Source: Methylobacterium tarhaniae (GTDB lineage Bacteria > Pseudomonadota > Alphaproteobacteria > Rhizobiales > Beijerinckiaceae). Taken from it: 64,000 nt of DNA. The translations under genes and the position numbers were made by a program. The stretch lies in the NCBI RefSeq assembly GCF_001043955.1, contig NZ_LABZ01000021.1, positions 1-64,000 of the forward strand. The letters run 5' to 3'. How positions within the stretch are numbered: the stretch's first letter is position 1; each line of letters opens with the position of its first letter. Below the pieces are notes generated by a model. It searched no databases, was not told the origin of the DNA, and saw only the letters and a program-made list of their open reading frames with translations. Of this stretch, positions 48,051 through 57,701 are shown in pieces.

Positions 48051-49340
48051 ATGACCGATCCGACCAAGCTGCATTTCGCCACCCGGGCGGTCCATGCCGG
48101 CACCGCCCCCGATCCGGCCACCGGCGCCCGGGCGCAGCCGATCTACTTCACCAACGGCTTCGTGTTCGAATCGAACGAGCAGGCCGCCGACATCTTCGCC
48201 ATGCGGGCGACCGGCTTCTCGTATTCCCGCGGCTCGAACCCGACCGTGGCGGCGCTGGAGCGCCGGGTCGCCGCGCTGGAGGGCGCCAAGGCGGCGGTCG
48301 CCGTGGCCTCCGGCCAGTCGGCGATGCTGCTGGTGCTGATGACCCTGATGCAATCGGGCGACGCCTACGTCGCCTCCTCGCGGCTGTTCGGCGGCTCCCT
48401 CGGCCTGATGCGCCGGCTGGAGGGCCGCTACGACCTCGTGCCGCAATTCACCCGCGGCCTGACGCCGGAGGATTTCGAGCAGGCGATCACCGACAGGACC
48501 CGGGCGATCGTCTGCGAATCGATCGTCAACCCGTGCGGCACGGTGATCGACCTCGAAGGCGTCGCCGCGGTGGCGCACAAGCACGGCCTGCCGCTGATCG
48601 TCGACAACACGCTGGCCTCCCCGGCCCTGATCCGTCCGATCGAGCACGGGGCCGACATCGTGGTCCATTCGACCTCGAAGTTCCTGTCGGGCTCCGGCAC
48701 GGTGATCGGCGGCATCGTCTGCGACGGCGGCCGGTTCGACTGGAAGGGAACGGGCCGCTACAACCTGATCAACGAGCCCTGGCCCGACTATGACGGCCTC
48801 GTCGTCTCCGAGCGCTTCCCCGAGACCGCCTTCGCGGTGGCCTGCCGGTTGTTCGGCCTGCGCGACCTCGGCCCCGGCCTGTCGCCGATGAATGCCTTCC
48901 TGACGCTCACCGGCACCGAGACCCTGCCCCTGCGCATGGAGCGCCACTGCGCCAACGCCAAGGCGGTGGCCGCCTTCCTCAAGGATCACCCGAAGGTCGC
49001 CTGGGTGAGCTACCCGTCGCTGCCGGGCCAGCCCGGCGAGGCGATGGCGAACCGCTACTCGCCGATGGGCGCCGGCTCGATCTTCACCGTCGGCTTCGAG
49101 GGCGGCGAGAAGGCGGCCCAACGATTCATCACCGGCCTCAACCTGATCTCGCACCTCGTCAATATCGGCGAGATCAAGTCCCTGGCGATCCACCCGGCGA
49201 CGACGACCCACCGGCAGCTCCCCGCCGCCGACAAGGAGGCCGCCCGCGTCGGCCCCGACACCGTGCGGCTGTCGATCGGGCTGGAATCGACCGAGGACCT
49301 GATCGCCGACGTGGCGCAATCCCTCGACGCCCTCGACTGA
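48051..49340 (+). CDS. Second O-acetylhomoserine/O-succinylhomoserine sulfhydrylase-like PLP enzyme
   Basis: 429 residues, same family as the gene at 44659 but clearly diverged. The PLP lysine is Lys210 in VVHSTSKFLSGSG. Differences in the active site are IYFTNGFVF instead of [19 protein letters not shown] instead of IYSRITNPT, and an IVNPCGTVID loop. It may prefer another sulfur nucleophile or acyl-homoserine (for example MetZ-like use of O-succinylhomoserine). The upstream part of the frame is not family-like, so MTDPTK is the start. A repeat element forms its leader. Confidence 0.88.
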   Translation: MTDPTKLHFATRAVHAGTAPDPATGARAQPIYFTNGFVFESNEQAADIFAMRATGFSYSRGSNPTVAALERRVAALEGAKAAVAVASGQSAMLLVLMTLMQSGDAYVASSRLFGGSLGLMRRLEGRYDLVPQFTRGLTPEDFEQAITDRTRAIVCESIVNPCGTVIDLEGVAAVAHKHGLPLIVDNTLASPALIRPIEHGADIVVHSTSKFLSGSGTVIGGIVCDGGRFDWKGTGRYNLINEPWPDYDGLVVSERFPETAFAVACRLFGLRDLGPGLSPMNAFLTLTGTETLPLRMERHCANAKAVAAFLKDHPKVAWVSYPSLPGQPGEAMANRYSPMGAGSIFTVGFEGGEKAAQRFITGLNLISHLVNIGEIKSLAIHPATTTHRQLPAADKEAARVGPDTVRLSIGLESTEDLIADVAQSLDALD

Positions 49341-49390
49341 GCCTTTCGCGCCGTCCGGGCCACCGCCGGACGGCGCTTGCCTCATGCTTC

Positions 49391-49405
49391 GAACAAATGT
49401 AGAAC
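49391..49405. promoter_or_regulatory. LexA (SOS) box upstream of ssb
   Basis: GAAC-N7-GAAC on the plus strand, which is GTTC-N7-GTTC on the other, the alphaproteobacterial LexA site. It lies 154 bases before the ssb start and 50 bases after the previous stop codon. Confidence 0.8.
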
Positions 49406-49558
49406 ACGCTCAGGCCTGAGGCATGTGTGTAGTGGGCACAAGGCGTCCGCTCCCCTTGCCGGTCCCGGCCTGTTCGGCCCAACTCGCGTGACCGAAGCGG
49501 TGGTCCGCGGCGTCGGCCGGGCATGCGCCCGAGTGAGATGGAACGAGAGGAGAGCGTG

Positions 49559-50122
49559 ATGGCGGGCAGCGTGAACAAGGTGATCCTGGTGGGCAATCTC
49601 GGGCGCGACCCGGAGACCCGCCGTCTGGCCTCCGGCGACCCGGTGGTGAACCTGCGCCTGGCCACGTCCGAGTCCTGGAAGGACAAGGCGACCGGCGAGC
49701 GCAAGGAGAAGACCGAGTGGCACTCGGTCGTGATCTACAACGAGAACCTGGCCCGCGTCGCCGAGCAGTACCTGCGCAAGGGCTCGAAGGTCTACGTCGA
49801 GGGCCAGCTTCAGACCCGCAAGTGGCAGGACCAGTCCGGCGCCGAGAAGTACACGACCGAGATCGTGCTGCAACGCTTCCGCGGCGAGCTGACGATCCTC
49901 GACGGCCGCGGCGGCGGCGCCGAAGGCGGCATGTCCGAGATGGGCGGCGACGACATGGGCGGCGGCCAGATCAGCCGCGGCGGCGATTACGGCGGTGGCG
50001 GCGGTGGCGGGCGCAGCAGCGGCGGGCGCTCCTCCTCCGGTGGCGAGCGGCGCCCGGCTCCGTCGTCGAGCGGCGGCAACCAGAAGCGCTACGACGACCT
50101 GGACGACGACATCCCGTTCTAG
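49559..50122 (+). CDS. ssb: Single-stranded DNA-binding protein
   Basis: 187 residues. An OB fold (1-110, starting [19 protein letters not shown], with [16 protein letters not shown]) is followed by a Gly/Ser-rich linker (about 118-175) and the acidic tip DDLDDDIPF that recruits repair and replication proteins. The ATG after GAGAGGAGAG is preferred over an ATG 36 bases upstream. A LexA box upstream implies SOS induction. uvrA, which often lies divergently from ssb in this class, is not here. A hairpin terminator follows. Confidence 0.96.
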   Translation: MAGSVNKVILVGNLGRDPETRRLASGDPVVNLRLATSESWKDKATGERKEKTEWHSVVIYNENLARVAEQYLRKGSKVYVEGQLQTRKWQDQSGAEKYTTEIVLQRFRGELTILDGRGGGAEGGMSEMGGDDMGGGQISRGGDYGGGGGGGRSSGGRSSSGGERRPAPSSSGGNQKRYDDLDDDIPF

Positions 50123-50189
50123 GGCGATCCCCGATCGCATCCTCCTTGGCGAGTGCGGCTCGCCACGGAGCGCACGACAATCGTGAGAA

Positions 50190-50216
50190 GCGCCCGGTCA
50201 CATCGTGACCGGGCGC
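50190..50216 (+). terminator. Hairpin after ssb
   Basis: Arms GCGCCCGGTCAC and GTGACCGGGCGC form a perfect 12-bp stem with a 3-base loop. A weak T-containing tail (TGTGCTTGTC) follows. Confidence 0.7.
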
Positions 50217-50344
50217 TGTGCTTGTCGCCATGCAGGATCTGACCGGGAACGGTGCCGTAGCGCTGGATTCGTCTCGCAGGAGACATGCGCGACATTCCGG
50301 CAAACACCCTTGCGTGAACTCCCGCAAATCATGCGCGATCATTC

Positions 50345-50676
50345 ATGGTTGCCTCGGTGGTGATCGCGCGGGCAATGTCCACGTGCAAGAACTCGAGCTG
50401 CATGTCGGACTTGGTCGACGCGTATATCAAGCGACGAACCAATACGTTCGTACGCTATCCGAATGCGCCGATCGATATGTACATGATCCAGAAAAACGAT
50501 GGATCGGTCAAAGTCTGCTCCGGCACCAGGACCACGATGACGGATGCCGCCGGCTCACCTCTGCCGGGATCATCATGCGGGACGGCGATATCGGCGCCGC
50601 CATCATCAGCAGCACCTATCCGTCCGTGCTGCCGAAATTCGTCAAAGCCTATATCAGCCCGCCGGGCGCTTCGTAG
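50345..50676 (+). pseudogene. Probable frameshifted small gene, unknown function
   Basis: Two overlapping frames together look like one protein of about 110 residues. From 50345 to about 50554 the frame starting MVASVVIARAMSTCKNSSCM is coding-like (third positions mostly G or C, ending near TTMTDAAG). After about 50566 coding character moves to the frame that reads SAGIIMRDGDIGAAIISS and ends at 50676 with ISPPGAS. The switch requires one indel or a frameshift. Base composition is lower in GC than the surroundings, suggesting acquisition. No family is recognised. It lies between ssb and the convergent malate synthase gene. Confidence 0.5.
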
Positions 50677-50867
50677 CGCGGCCCCGCGATCGACGTCATG
50701 ATGAACGCCAAAGCGACCTGCCGAGCCGCGATCCGGCGGAGGAGCGCCTCCGCGCGGCCCGGTGACGCGCGCGATCCGAAAAGCCACGGGCCGGCGACGG
50801 CGACCACCGGCCCGCGGCACATGGGAGGGCGCCGCACTCCACGATGGGCGCCCTCCCCTCTCACGCC

Positions 50868-53042
50868 TCAGGCCGGCGCGCCGCCGGCCTTCGCCTCGCG
50901 CCGCCGGGCATGCAGCACGTACTCGGTGTAACCGTTGGGCTGGATGCGGCCCTTGAACACCAGGTCGCAGGCGGCCTGGAAGGCGGGGCCGTCGAAGCCC
51001 GGCGCCATCGGGCGGTAGAGCGGGTCGCCGGCATTCTGGCGGTCGACCACCTGGGCCATGCGCTTCATCGTCTCCATCACCTGTGCCTGCGAGACCACGC
51101 CGTGGTGCAGCCAGTTGGCGATGTGCTGGGACGAGATGCGCAGGGTCGCCCGGTCCTCCATGAGCGCCACGTCGTGGATGTCCGGCACCTTGGAGCAGCC
51201 GACGCCCTGGTCGATCCAGCGCACGACGTAGCCGAGGATGCTCTGGACGTTGTTGTCGATCTCCTGCTGCACGTCGTCGGGGGCGAAGTTCGAGCGGGCG
51301 AGCGGGATCTGCAGGATCTCGTCGAGAGCCGAGCGCGGCCGGCGCGCCAGCTCCTGCTGGCGGGCCTTCACGTCGGTCTCGTGGTAGTGCAGTGCGTGCA
51401 GGGTCGCGGCGGTCGGGGAAGGCACCCAGGCGGTCGAGGCGCCGGCCTTCGGGTGGGCGCCCTTCTGCATCAGCATCTCGGCCATGGCGTCGGGCGCCGC
51501 CCACATGCCCTTGCCGATCTGCGCCCGGCCAAGGAGGCCGCAGGCGAGGCCGACATCGACGTTGTTCTCCTCGTAGCCCTTGATCCAGGGCGTACCCTTC
51601 ATGTCGTTCTTGCGGATGACAGGGCCCGCCTCCATCGAGGTGTGGATCTCGTCGCCGGTGCGGTCGAGGAAGCCGGTATTGATGAACACCACCCGCTGCT
51701 CCGCCGCCTTGATGCAGGCGGCGAGGTTCACCGTGGTGCGGCGCTCCTCGTCCATGATGCCCATCTTGAGGGTGTTGGGCTTCAAGCCCAGCATCGCCTC
51801 GACACGGCCGAACAGCTCGACCGCGAAGGCGACCTCCTCCGGCCCGTGCATCTTCGGCTTGACGATGTAGACCGAGCCGCGGCGGCTGTTGCGGATCGAC
51901 GACGTGCCCTTGAGGTCGTGGATCGCGATCAGGGCCGTCACGGCCGCGTCGAGGATGCCCTCCGGCACCTCGGCGCCGCTCTCGTCGAGCACCGCATCGG
52001 TGAACATGTGGTGGCCGACATTGCGCACCAGCATCAGGGAGCGGCCGGGAACCGTCACCTCGCCCTCGCCCGACGGCGCCGTGTAGGTCCGGTCGGGGTT
52101 GAGCTTGCGCTCGAAGCGGCGCCCGTCCTTCTCGACCGCGGCCGAGAGCGTGCCGTTCATCAGGCCGAGCCAGTTGCGATAGACCACGACCTTGTCGTCG
52201 GCATCCACCGCGGCGACCGAATCCTCGAGGTCCATGATCGTCGAGACCGCCGACTCGATCACGATGTCGGCGACGCCGGAGGCGTCGAAGCGGCCGATCC
52301 GGTGAGTCCGGTCGAGGACGATCTCGACGTGCAGGCCGTGGTGGCGCAGCAGCAGGGCCGTCGGCGAGGTGGCCTTGCCGCGATAGCCGGCGAAGGCCTC
52401 GGGCCGGGCGAGCGGGATCGTGTCGCCGGTATTCATGTTGCCGACGAGCTGGCCGCCCTCCACCGCGTAGGTCACCACGTCGGCGTGGCGGCCGCCGGCC
52501 AGCGGCAGGGTGCGGTCGAGGAAGGCCCGGGCCCGGGCCACCACCCGGGCGCCGCGGGTGCGGTTGTAGCCGCTGGCGCGGGTCGCGCCGCCCTCCTCCG
52601 ACACCGCGTCGGTGCCGTAGAGCGCGTCGTAGAGCGAGCCCCAGCGGGCATTGGCGGCGTTGAGCGCGTAGCGGGCGTTCGAGGTCGGCACCACGAGCTG
52701 CGGGCCGGCGATGGTGGCGATCTCGTCGTCGACGTCGTCGGTGCGCACCTGGACCGGTCCGGGATCGGGCAGGAGGTAGCCGATCTCGGTGAGGAACGCC
52801 TTGTAGGCCGCCTCGTCCACCGGCTTGCCGACCCGCTCGCGATGGTAGGCGTCGATCTTGGCCTGCAGGGCGTCGCGGGTCTCGAGCAGGGCGCGGTTGC
52901 GGGGGCTCAAATCGCGCACGATGGCCGACAGGCCGTTCCAGAACGCCTCCGGGCCGATCCCGGTCCCCGGCAGGGCTTCCTCGACCACGAAATCGTGCAG
53001 CACCCGGGCCACCGACACGCCACCGACCGTCTTGCGATCCAT
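50868..53042 (-). CDS. glcB: Malate synthase G
   Basis: 724 residues, the normal length for isoform G. It condenses glyoxylate with acetyl-CoA to malate. [47 protein letters not shown] and [14 protein letters not shown] (given as landmarks) carry the substrate, magnesium and CoA contacts, with the catalytic Asp near the C-terminus. The start follows GGGAGGAAGACG. It is monocistronic and convergent with the frameshifted gene. In methylotrophs it may also serve glyoxylate removal. Confidence 0.97.
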   Translation of the reverse strand: MDRKTVGGVSVARVLHDFVVEEALPGTGIGPEAFWNGLSAIVRDLSPRNRALLETRDALQAKIDAYHRERVGKPVDEAAYKAFLTEIGYLLPDPGPVQVRTDDVDDEIATIAGPQLVVPTSNARYALNAANARWGSLYDALYGTDAVSEEGGATRASGYNRTRGARVVARARAFLDRTLPLAGGRHADVVTYAVEGGQLVGNMNTGDTIPLARPEAFAGYRGKATSPTALLLRHHGLHVEIVLDRTHRIGRFDASGVADIVIESAVSTIMDLEDSVAAVDADDKVVVYRNWLGLMNGTLSAAVEKDGRRFERKLNPDRTYTAPSGEGEVTVPGRSLMLVRNVGHHMFTDAVLDESGAEVPEGILDAAVTALIAIHDLKGTSSIRNSRRGSVYIVKPKMHGPEEVAFAVELFGRVEAMLGLKPNTLKMGIMDEERRTTVNLAACIKAAEQRVVFINTGFLDRTGDEIHTSMEAGPVIRKNDMKGTPWIKGYEENNVDVGLACGLLGRAQIGKGMWAAPDAMAEMLMQKGAHPKAGASTAWVPSPTAATLHALHYHETDVKARQQELARRPRSALDEILQIPLARSNFAPDDVQQEIDNNVQSILGYVVRWIDQGVGCSKVPDIHDVALMEDRATLRISSQHIANWLHHGVVSQAQVMETMKRMAQVVDRQNAGDPLYRPMAPGFDGPAFQAACDLVFKGRIQPNGYTEYVLHARRREAKAGGAPA

Positions 53043-53312
53043 CGTCTTCCTCCCGCGGGCATCCGCACGTGCCCGCCTTCGCCTCCCTCTAACAGGGGAT
53101 GCGGGCGCCAGAAAGCCGATGCGCGGGCGCAGGCCGCGGGGAGCCCGCTGGCCGCGATCCCGGGATGAGACGACCTGTCGAAAACGTAATGCAGGGTACG
53201 GGCGAAAAAGCTCCGCTCGCGCGTTGCCTCCCCGTGACAAACGCCGGCCCCCCTCCCATCTCGTGGGCGCCGGGCCGGGTCCGCCCGCCGGCCACCGAAG
53301 GAGTACGGCTCC

Positions 53313-54068
53313 ATGAACAGCGAAGAACGCGACGTCATCAACGGCATATTCCAGCGACTGGAGCAGGCCGCGCAGCAGCCCCGCGATGCCGACGCGGAGC
53401 GCTTCATCGCCGACAAGATCCGCGCCCAGCCCTACGCGCCCTACGCCCTGGCGCAGCTCGTCTACGTGCAGGAGGAGGCGATCAAGAGCCTCAACCAGCA
53501 GCTCGAGCAGGCCCGGGCCGAGGCCCAGCGCGGCGGCCAGGGGGCCGGCCAGGGCGCCGGCGGAGGCGGCTTCTTCTCCAGCATCTTCGGCGGCGGCTCG
53601 CGGCCCGAGCCGCAGCAGCCGCCGCAGCGCGGCGGCGCCTGGGGCAACCAGGGCGGCGGCTATGGCCAGCAGCCCGGCTATGGCGGCCCGCAGCAGGGCT
53701 ATCCGCCGCAGCAGCCCGGCTATGCCCCGCAGCAGGGCGGTCCGTGGGGCGGCCAGCCGCAGGCGCCACAGCAGCGCGGCGGCGGCTTCCTCGCCACGGC
53801 GCTGCCGATGGCGGCGGGTGCGGCGGGCGGCATGCTGCTCGGCAGCGCGCTCAGCAACGCCTTCGCGGGCGGCCACTCCTCCCTCGGCAGCATGGCGGGC
53901 CTGGGCGGCGCCGGTGCGGCCGGCGGGACCACTATCGAGAACAACTACTTCGGCAATGCCGGCGGCAGCGAGGATTTCGGCGCGCCGCTGGGCGGCGACG
54001 ATGCCGGCTTCCAGGACGCCTCCTATGACGGCGACATGGGCGACAGCGGCAGCGACGACTGGGTCTGA
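53313..54068 (+). CDS. DUF2076 protein
   Basis: 251 residues. [19 protein letters not shown] and the coiled part to residue 75 match DUF2076, a periplasmic ligand-binding-like family of unknown function. A Gln/Pro/Tyr/Gly-rich low-complexity repeat region ([22 protein letters not shown], about 105-150) follows, then a Gly-rich hydrophobic stretch ([20 protein letters not shown]) and an acidic tail. It is monocistronic with a strong terminator. Confidence 0.9.
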   Translation: MNSEERDVINGIFQRLEQAAQQPRDADAERFIADKIRAQPYAPYALAQLVYVQEEAIKSLNQQLEQARAEAQRGGQGAGQGAGGGGFFSSIFGGGSRPEPQQPPQRGGAWGNQGGGYGQQPGYGGPQQGYPPQQPGYAPQQGGPWGGQPQAPQQRGGGFLATALPMAAGAAGGMLLGSALSNAFAGGHSSLGSMAGLGGAGAAGGTTIENNYFGNAGGSEDFGAPLGGDDAGFQDASYDGDMGDSGSDDWV

Positions 54069-54093
54069 CCGGTCGCGTCGTCCAGCCTGAAGG

Positions 54094-54124
54094 GCCCCGC
54101 CGCGGCAGCGCGGCGGGGCTTTTT
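54094..54124 (+). terminator. Rho-independent terminator of the DUF2076 gene
   Basis: Arms GCCCCGCCGCG and CGCGGCGGGGC with a 4-base loop, followed by TTTTT. It sits between convergent genes. Confidence 0.92.
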
Positions 54125-54128
54125 CGCG

Positions 54129-55037
54129 TCAGATCACCATCACGCGGGCCCCGACCGGCACCCGCTCGTACAGGTCCATCACGTCCTCGTTCATCATCCG
54201 GATGCAGCCCGAGGAGACCGACTGTCCGATCGTGTGCGGCTCGTTGGTGCCGTGGATGCGGTAGAGCGACGAGCCGAGATAGAGGGCGCGGGCGCCCAGC
54301 GGGTTGGCGGGGCCGCCGGCCATGTGGCGCGGCAGGTCCGGGCGCCGCCGCAGCATCTCGGCCGGCGGCGTCCAGTCCGGCCATTCGCGCTTGGCGCTGA
54401 CGGTCTTCATCCCCGACCAGGTGAAGCCCGGCCGCCCGACGCCGATGCCGTAGCGCAGGGCCCGGCCGCCGGGCTGGACGAGGTAGAGGAACCGCGAGGG
54501 CGTGTCGATCACGACGGTGCCGGGCCGCTGCCCGCCGTCATAGGCGACCTCCTGGCGCTGGAAGCGCGAGTCGATCGCCCGGGCGATCCCCTCCTGGGCC
54601 TCGGGATCCGGCATCGGCACCGCCCGTGCGCGAGGCGCCTCGAACGGATCCGGGGCATAGGCCGGGGCCGGCACCGGATCGCCGGAATGCAGGGAGGCCC
54701 CGGGGACGACCGGCGCGTAGCCGACCCGCGCGCCCGAATACGGGGCGCCCGCAGAGCCCGCCGGCGCGTAGCCCGCGGCGCGGGCATAGGCCGGCGCTTG
54801 CCCGTAGACCTCGGCGGCGTAGCCGGCCTGCCGGTAGCCGCGCCCGGCCAGGATCGTGCCGTCCGGGGCGACCGGTGCCGGGCGTAAGGGGCGGGCGACG
54901 GCGGCGGGATCCTGCCCGGTCATCAGGAACTCGATGAAGCCGCCGCCATAGGCTCCCGGCGCGCCCTGCGCCAGCACCGGTCCCGCTCCCAGCCCGGCCG
55001 CGACCGCCCCGGCCAGCACCATCCCGCGCACCGCCAT
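54129..55037 (-). CDS. L,D-transpeptidase, ErfK/YbiS type
   Basis: 302 residues. The signal peptide is about 1-27 (ending VLAQG). A Tyr/Ala/Pro-rich linker with repeated GYAP motifs covers about 60-145, and a YkuD domain follows with IHGTNEPHTIG (catalytic His) and SVSSGCIRMMNEDV (nucleophile about Cys278). ErfK-type enzymes cross-link peptidoglycan or anchor lipoproteins to it. The start at MAVRGMVLAG gives a proper signal peptide. It ends next to the DUF2076 terminator. Confidence 0.92.
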   Translation of the reverse strand: MAVRGMVLAGAVAAGLGAGPVLAQGAPGAYGGGFIEFLMTGQDPAAVARPLRPAPVAPDGTILAGRGYRQAGYAAEVYGQAPAYARAAGYAPAGSAGAPYSGARVGYAPVVPGASLHSGDPVPAPAYAPDPFEAPRARAVPMPDPEAQEGIARAIDSRFQRQEVAYDGGQRPGTVVIDTPSRFLYLVQPGGRALRYGIGVGRPGFTWSGMKTVSAKREWPDWTPPAEMLRRRPDLPRHMAGGPANPLGARALYLGSSLYRIHGTNEPHTIGQSVSSGCIRMMNEDVMDLYERVPVGARVMVI

Positions 55038-55296
55038 CTCACCCGTCCCCGAACCCGCCCGACCGACCCGCCGGCATCGCGGCGAGGAGAGCAGGCCGCC
55101 CGGGACCGCGCGGTGAAGGAACGTGGTGAGCGCTTCCCTAAATCCTTGCGGCAAATCGTTAATTCTGCCGCATCGTGAATCCTTCGTCACCGCGGCGGCG
55201 GATCCGGGCGGCCATTCAGCAATTCGCAATCAATCTTCGGGACACTGTCCCAGTGGGCCGTGCGATGCGGCCGCGGTTGCAGGCTCTCTCGGACTC

Positions 55297-56013
55297 ATGA
55301 AGAACAAGCGCTTCCGCATCGAGGAAAGTCTCGGCGTTTCCTATGCTCCGGCCGATGCGGCGCCTCCGCCGCCCTCGGTCAACGACGACCGGATCTCTGA
55401 GATCCTGGCGACGGTCAACGAACTGAAGCGGCTGACCGAGACCACCACCGGCGACGTGATCGACGCTTGCCGGCGGGAAATGGCCGAGATCTACGGCATG
55501 CGCACCGAGCTCGACGTGATGAAGGCCGCGATCGGCCGGACCAAGCACGAGATCGCGGTGCTGCACCGGCAGGACTTCGACGGCAAGGGCGTGCGCCGGG
55601 CCGCCGGCGAGCTGGATGCCGTGGTCGACGCCACCGAGCGGGCCACCACCACCATCCTGGCCGCGGTCGAGGATATCGAGACCCATGCCTCGATGCTGCG
55701 CTCGAATGGCGGCCTGAAGGACCATTCCGACGTCGACGCGATCCTCGATCGCACCGTGGTGCTCTACGAGGCCTGCAACTTCCAGGACCTGACCGGCCAG
55801 CGCATCAGCAAGATCGTCAGCGTGCTGAAGTTCGTCGAGGATCACATCGACCGGATGATCGAGGCCTGGGGCGGCCTCGAAGCCTTCAAGGACCTCATCG
55901 GAGAGCGCGCCGGGGTCAACATCGACGACGAGAGCAGCCTGCTCAACGGGCCGAAGCTCGACGAGGATCCGGGCCACGTCGACCAGAGCGACATCGACGC
56001 GCTGTTCGACTGA
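55297..56013 (+). CDS. cheZ: CheZ-type protein phosphatase
   Basis: 238 residues, a long helical hairpin. The catalytic pair is Asp164 and Gln168 in NFQDLTGQRI, equal to Asp143 and Gln147 of E. coli CheZ, which dephosphorylates CheY-P. The CheY-binding C-terminal tail ends in QSDIDALFD. CheZ outside the beta/gammaproteobacteria is scattered, and this one is not in a chemotaxis operon. The MKNKRFRIEE start avoids a non-conserved open extension. An 18-bp inverted repeat lies downstream. Confidence 0.88.
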   Translation: MKNKRFRIEESLGVSYAPADAAPPPPSVNDDRISEILATVNELKRLTETTTGDVIDACRREMAEIYGMRTELDVMKAAIGRTKHEIAVLHRQDFDGKGVRRAAGELDAVVDATERATTTILAAVEDIETHASMLRSNGGLKDHSDVDAILDRTVVLYEACNFQDLTGQRISKIVSVLKFVEDHIDRMIEAWGGLEAFKDLIGERAGVNIDDESSLLNGPKLDEDPGHVDQSDIDALFD

Positions 56014-56481
56014 CGATCGACCGGGCGGGGGCCGAGACCCGTCCATCGGTCATCCTGCACGCCGTCGCCGTCGAGGCTCAACCGTATCGACGGCCTCCCC
56101 GATCTGCTCGGCACGCCGAGCAAACGTGCTTCGGCAGGCCTTATGGGACACGACAGCAGCGTGGAGCCCTGAGGCGATCGGCCCTCCCACCCACGACCTC
56201 ATCCTGCGGTGTCAGTCGATTGACAATGACTGACCTCGAAGGAGGGCTCCAGGGAGCGCACAGAATTCTGGAGCCCTCCTCCGAGGCTCCCTGACGGTCG
56301 CACGCGATTTCCGATCGCCAGCACCTCCGGATGAGGTCGCGAGCGGGAAAATCGTCGACTCCCACGAACACGCTCTCAGGCCATGTCGTCGATTGTGGGC
56401 AGGCCGACGCTTCGTCCGCTCAGGCTTTGGGGTGTCGCAGAGTGTTTCCGCAGAACCGGCAGCCCCTTTTGCGCGATCTGC
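56014..56481. other. Gene-free region after cheZ
   Basis: 468 bases between convergent cheZ and the GT61 gene. It holds a large inverted repeat (56235-56285), a smaller TCAGTC/GACTGA dyad (56212-56233) and the repeat element at 56448-56485. Short open frames here are not convincing. Confidence 0.6.
56235..56285. terminator. Strong inverted repeat between convergent genes
   Basis: 18-base arms (CTCGAAGGAGGGCTCCAG and CTGGAGCCCTCCTCCGAG) pair at 17 positions around a 15-base loop. It may be a bidirectional terminator or the core of a small structured RNA. Confidence 0.6.
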
Positions 56482-56485
56482 TTAG
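56448..56485 (+). repeat. Intergenic repeat, copy B, supplying the stop codon of the GT61 gene
   Basis: 38 bases (CCGCAGAACCGGC ... TTTTGCG ... TCTGCTTAG) matching copy A at 47994-48031 except for a few bases. Its last TTA, read on the minus strand, is the TAA stop codon of the GT61 gene. Confidence 0.8.
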
Positions 56486-57591
56486 GCCGGTCCACGCCCG
56501 GCCCTCCAGCCGAGCCGCGACCACGCCGCGGACAACATCCCCCGCCCGGCCGGCGCGGCCGCCATCGTCTCCATCCGCCGCAGCAACCCGTCGGCCGCCG
56601 CCCGCGGATCGGCGAGGGCGTGCTGGACGCCGAAGGCCCCGCGCTCCGTCTCCGCCGTGCCCGGCTGGTGGAGGTACGACACGGCGTTGCCGCACAAGGC
56701 GTCGACGAGCAGGAAGGTCGGGTTGATCGCCGGCCCGGAGCTCAGCGCCACCACCCGCCGCCCGGACGGCGCGAAGAGCGCGGTGTGCAGGGCCGAGCCG
56801 AGGGAGCCTGCCACCACGCGCCGGCGGGCGAAGAGCCGGACCTGCTCCGGGAAGCTCATCGCCTCCGGGTGCAGGATCTCGACGCCCTCCCGCGCCAGGA
56901 TCTCCGTCACCGCCTCCTCGTTGGCGAAGCGCCGCACGCCGCCGGCGAGCCGGGTCTTGGCGAGGTAGGCCGGCCGGTCCTCGGCATCGACCTCCTCCGG
57001 AGCGTAGCAGCCGGCCCCGATCTCCCGGCACAGATCGCGAAAAACCGTGTGGGCGAAGGCCTCCTCCTGGAAGGCCGGCGCCGGCACGATCGCGCGGCGC
57101 AGGCGCATCGGTGCGTCGAAGGCGTGGATGTCGCGCACTGCGAGGCCCAGCCGCGCCAGGATGTCGATGGCGAAACGGTAGGGCTGCCAGAGGCCGTCAT
57201 GGGCCGGGGCGTAGCACAGGATCGGCGCCGGGCCCCGAGCCCGCAGCAGCGGCCAGAACCGCGGCAGGGTGGTGACCAGGAAGTGCCCGTAATGCAGGTG
57301 GGCGCCGCCGAGGAACAGGTAGGTCTCCTCGGGCGCCTCGGGCACGCTCGCCGGCACGCCCTCCGGCCATTCCTGCGGCCAGTCGGTGCGCTGCCAGGAG
57401 GGCGTGGTGCCGGTCCCGCGGTAATCCACGCTCTCGGGCACGAAACAACGGCGCGCGGCGTCGAACAGGGCCGAGGGCTGGCCCCGGCCCGCGCTGTGCG
57501 GCAGGTAGAGGACGTCCTCGACCGTCCGCACCCGCGGCAGGTCGCGCCGCAGGCGCGGGATCCGGGGCGTCCGGCAATCGCGGAGCGTCAT
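56482..57591 (-). CDS. GT61 family glycosyltransferase (DUF563)
   Basis: 369 residues. [44 protein letters not shown] and [17 protein letters not shown] (landmarks in part) are the three conserved blocks of bacterial GT61 proteins, which use nucleotide sugars to extend surface or capsular glycans. There is no membrane segment. It is alone on its strand, with no other glycan gene nearby. Its C-terminus was set by a repeat insertion that provides the stop codon, so a few native residues may be lost or replaced. Confidence 0.85.
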   Translation of the reverse strand: MTLRDCRTPRIPRLRRDLPRVRTVEDVLYLPHSAGRGQPSALFDAARRCFVPESVDYRGTGTTPSWQRTDWPQEWPEGVPASVPEAPEETYLFLGGAHLHYGHFLVTTLPRFWPLLRARGPAPILCYAPAHDGLWQPYRFAIDILARLGLAVRDIHAFDAPMRLRRAIVPAPAFQEEAFAHTVFRDLCREIGAGCYAPEEVDAEDRPAYLAKTRLAGGVRRFANEEAVTEILAREGVEILHPEAMSFPEQVRLFARRRVVAGSLGSALHTALFAPSGRRVVALSSGPAINPTFLLVDALCGNAVSYLHQPGTAETERGAFGVQHALADPRAAADGLLRRMETMAAAPAGRGMLSAAWSRLGWRAGRGPA

Positions 57592-57701
57592 GCGGGGCAG
57601 GGCGTCACGGGGCGGTCCTTCGACGGCGCAGGCTCAAGGGAGGCCTTTTAGCGCCTGGCCGCGGTCTTTCCAGCGGCGCGAAGGCCGCCTACATCGCCAG
57701 C

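Noticed and set aside
50218..50676. A single 152-codon plus-strand gene after ssb
   Set aside because: Its first two thirds have poor codon use in this frame. Coding character there is in another frame, so a frameshifted gene is the better model.
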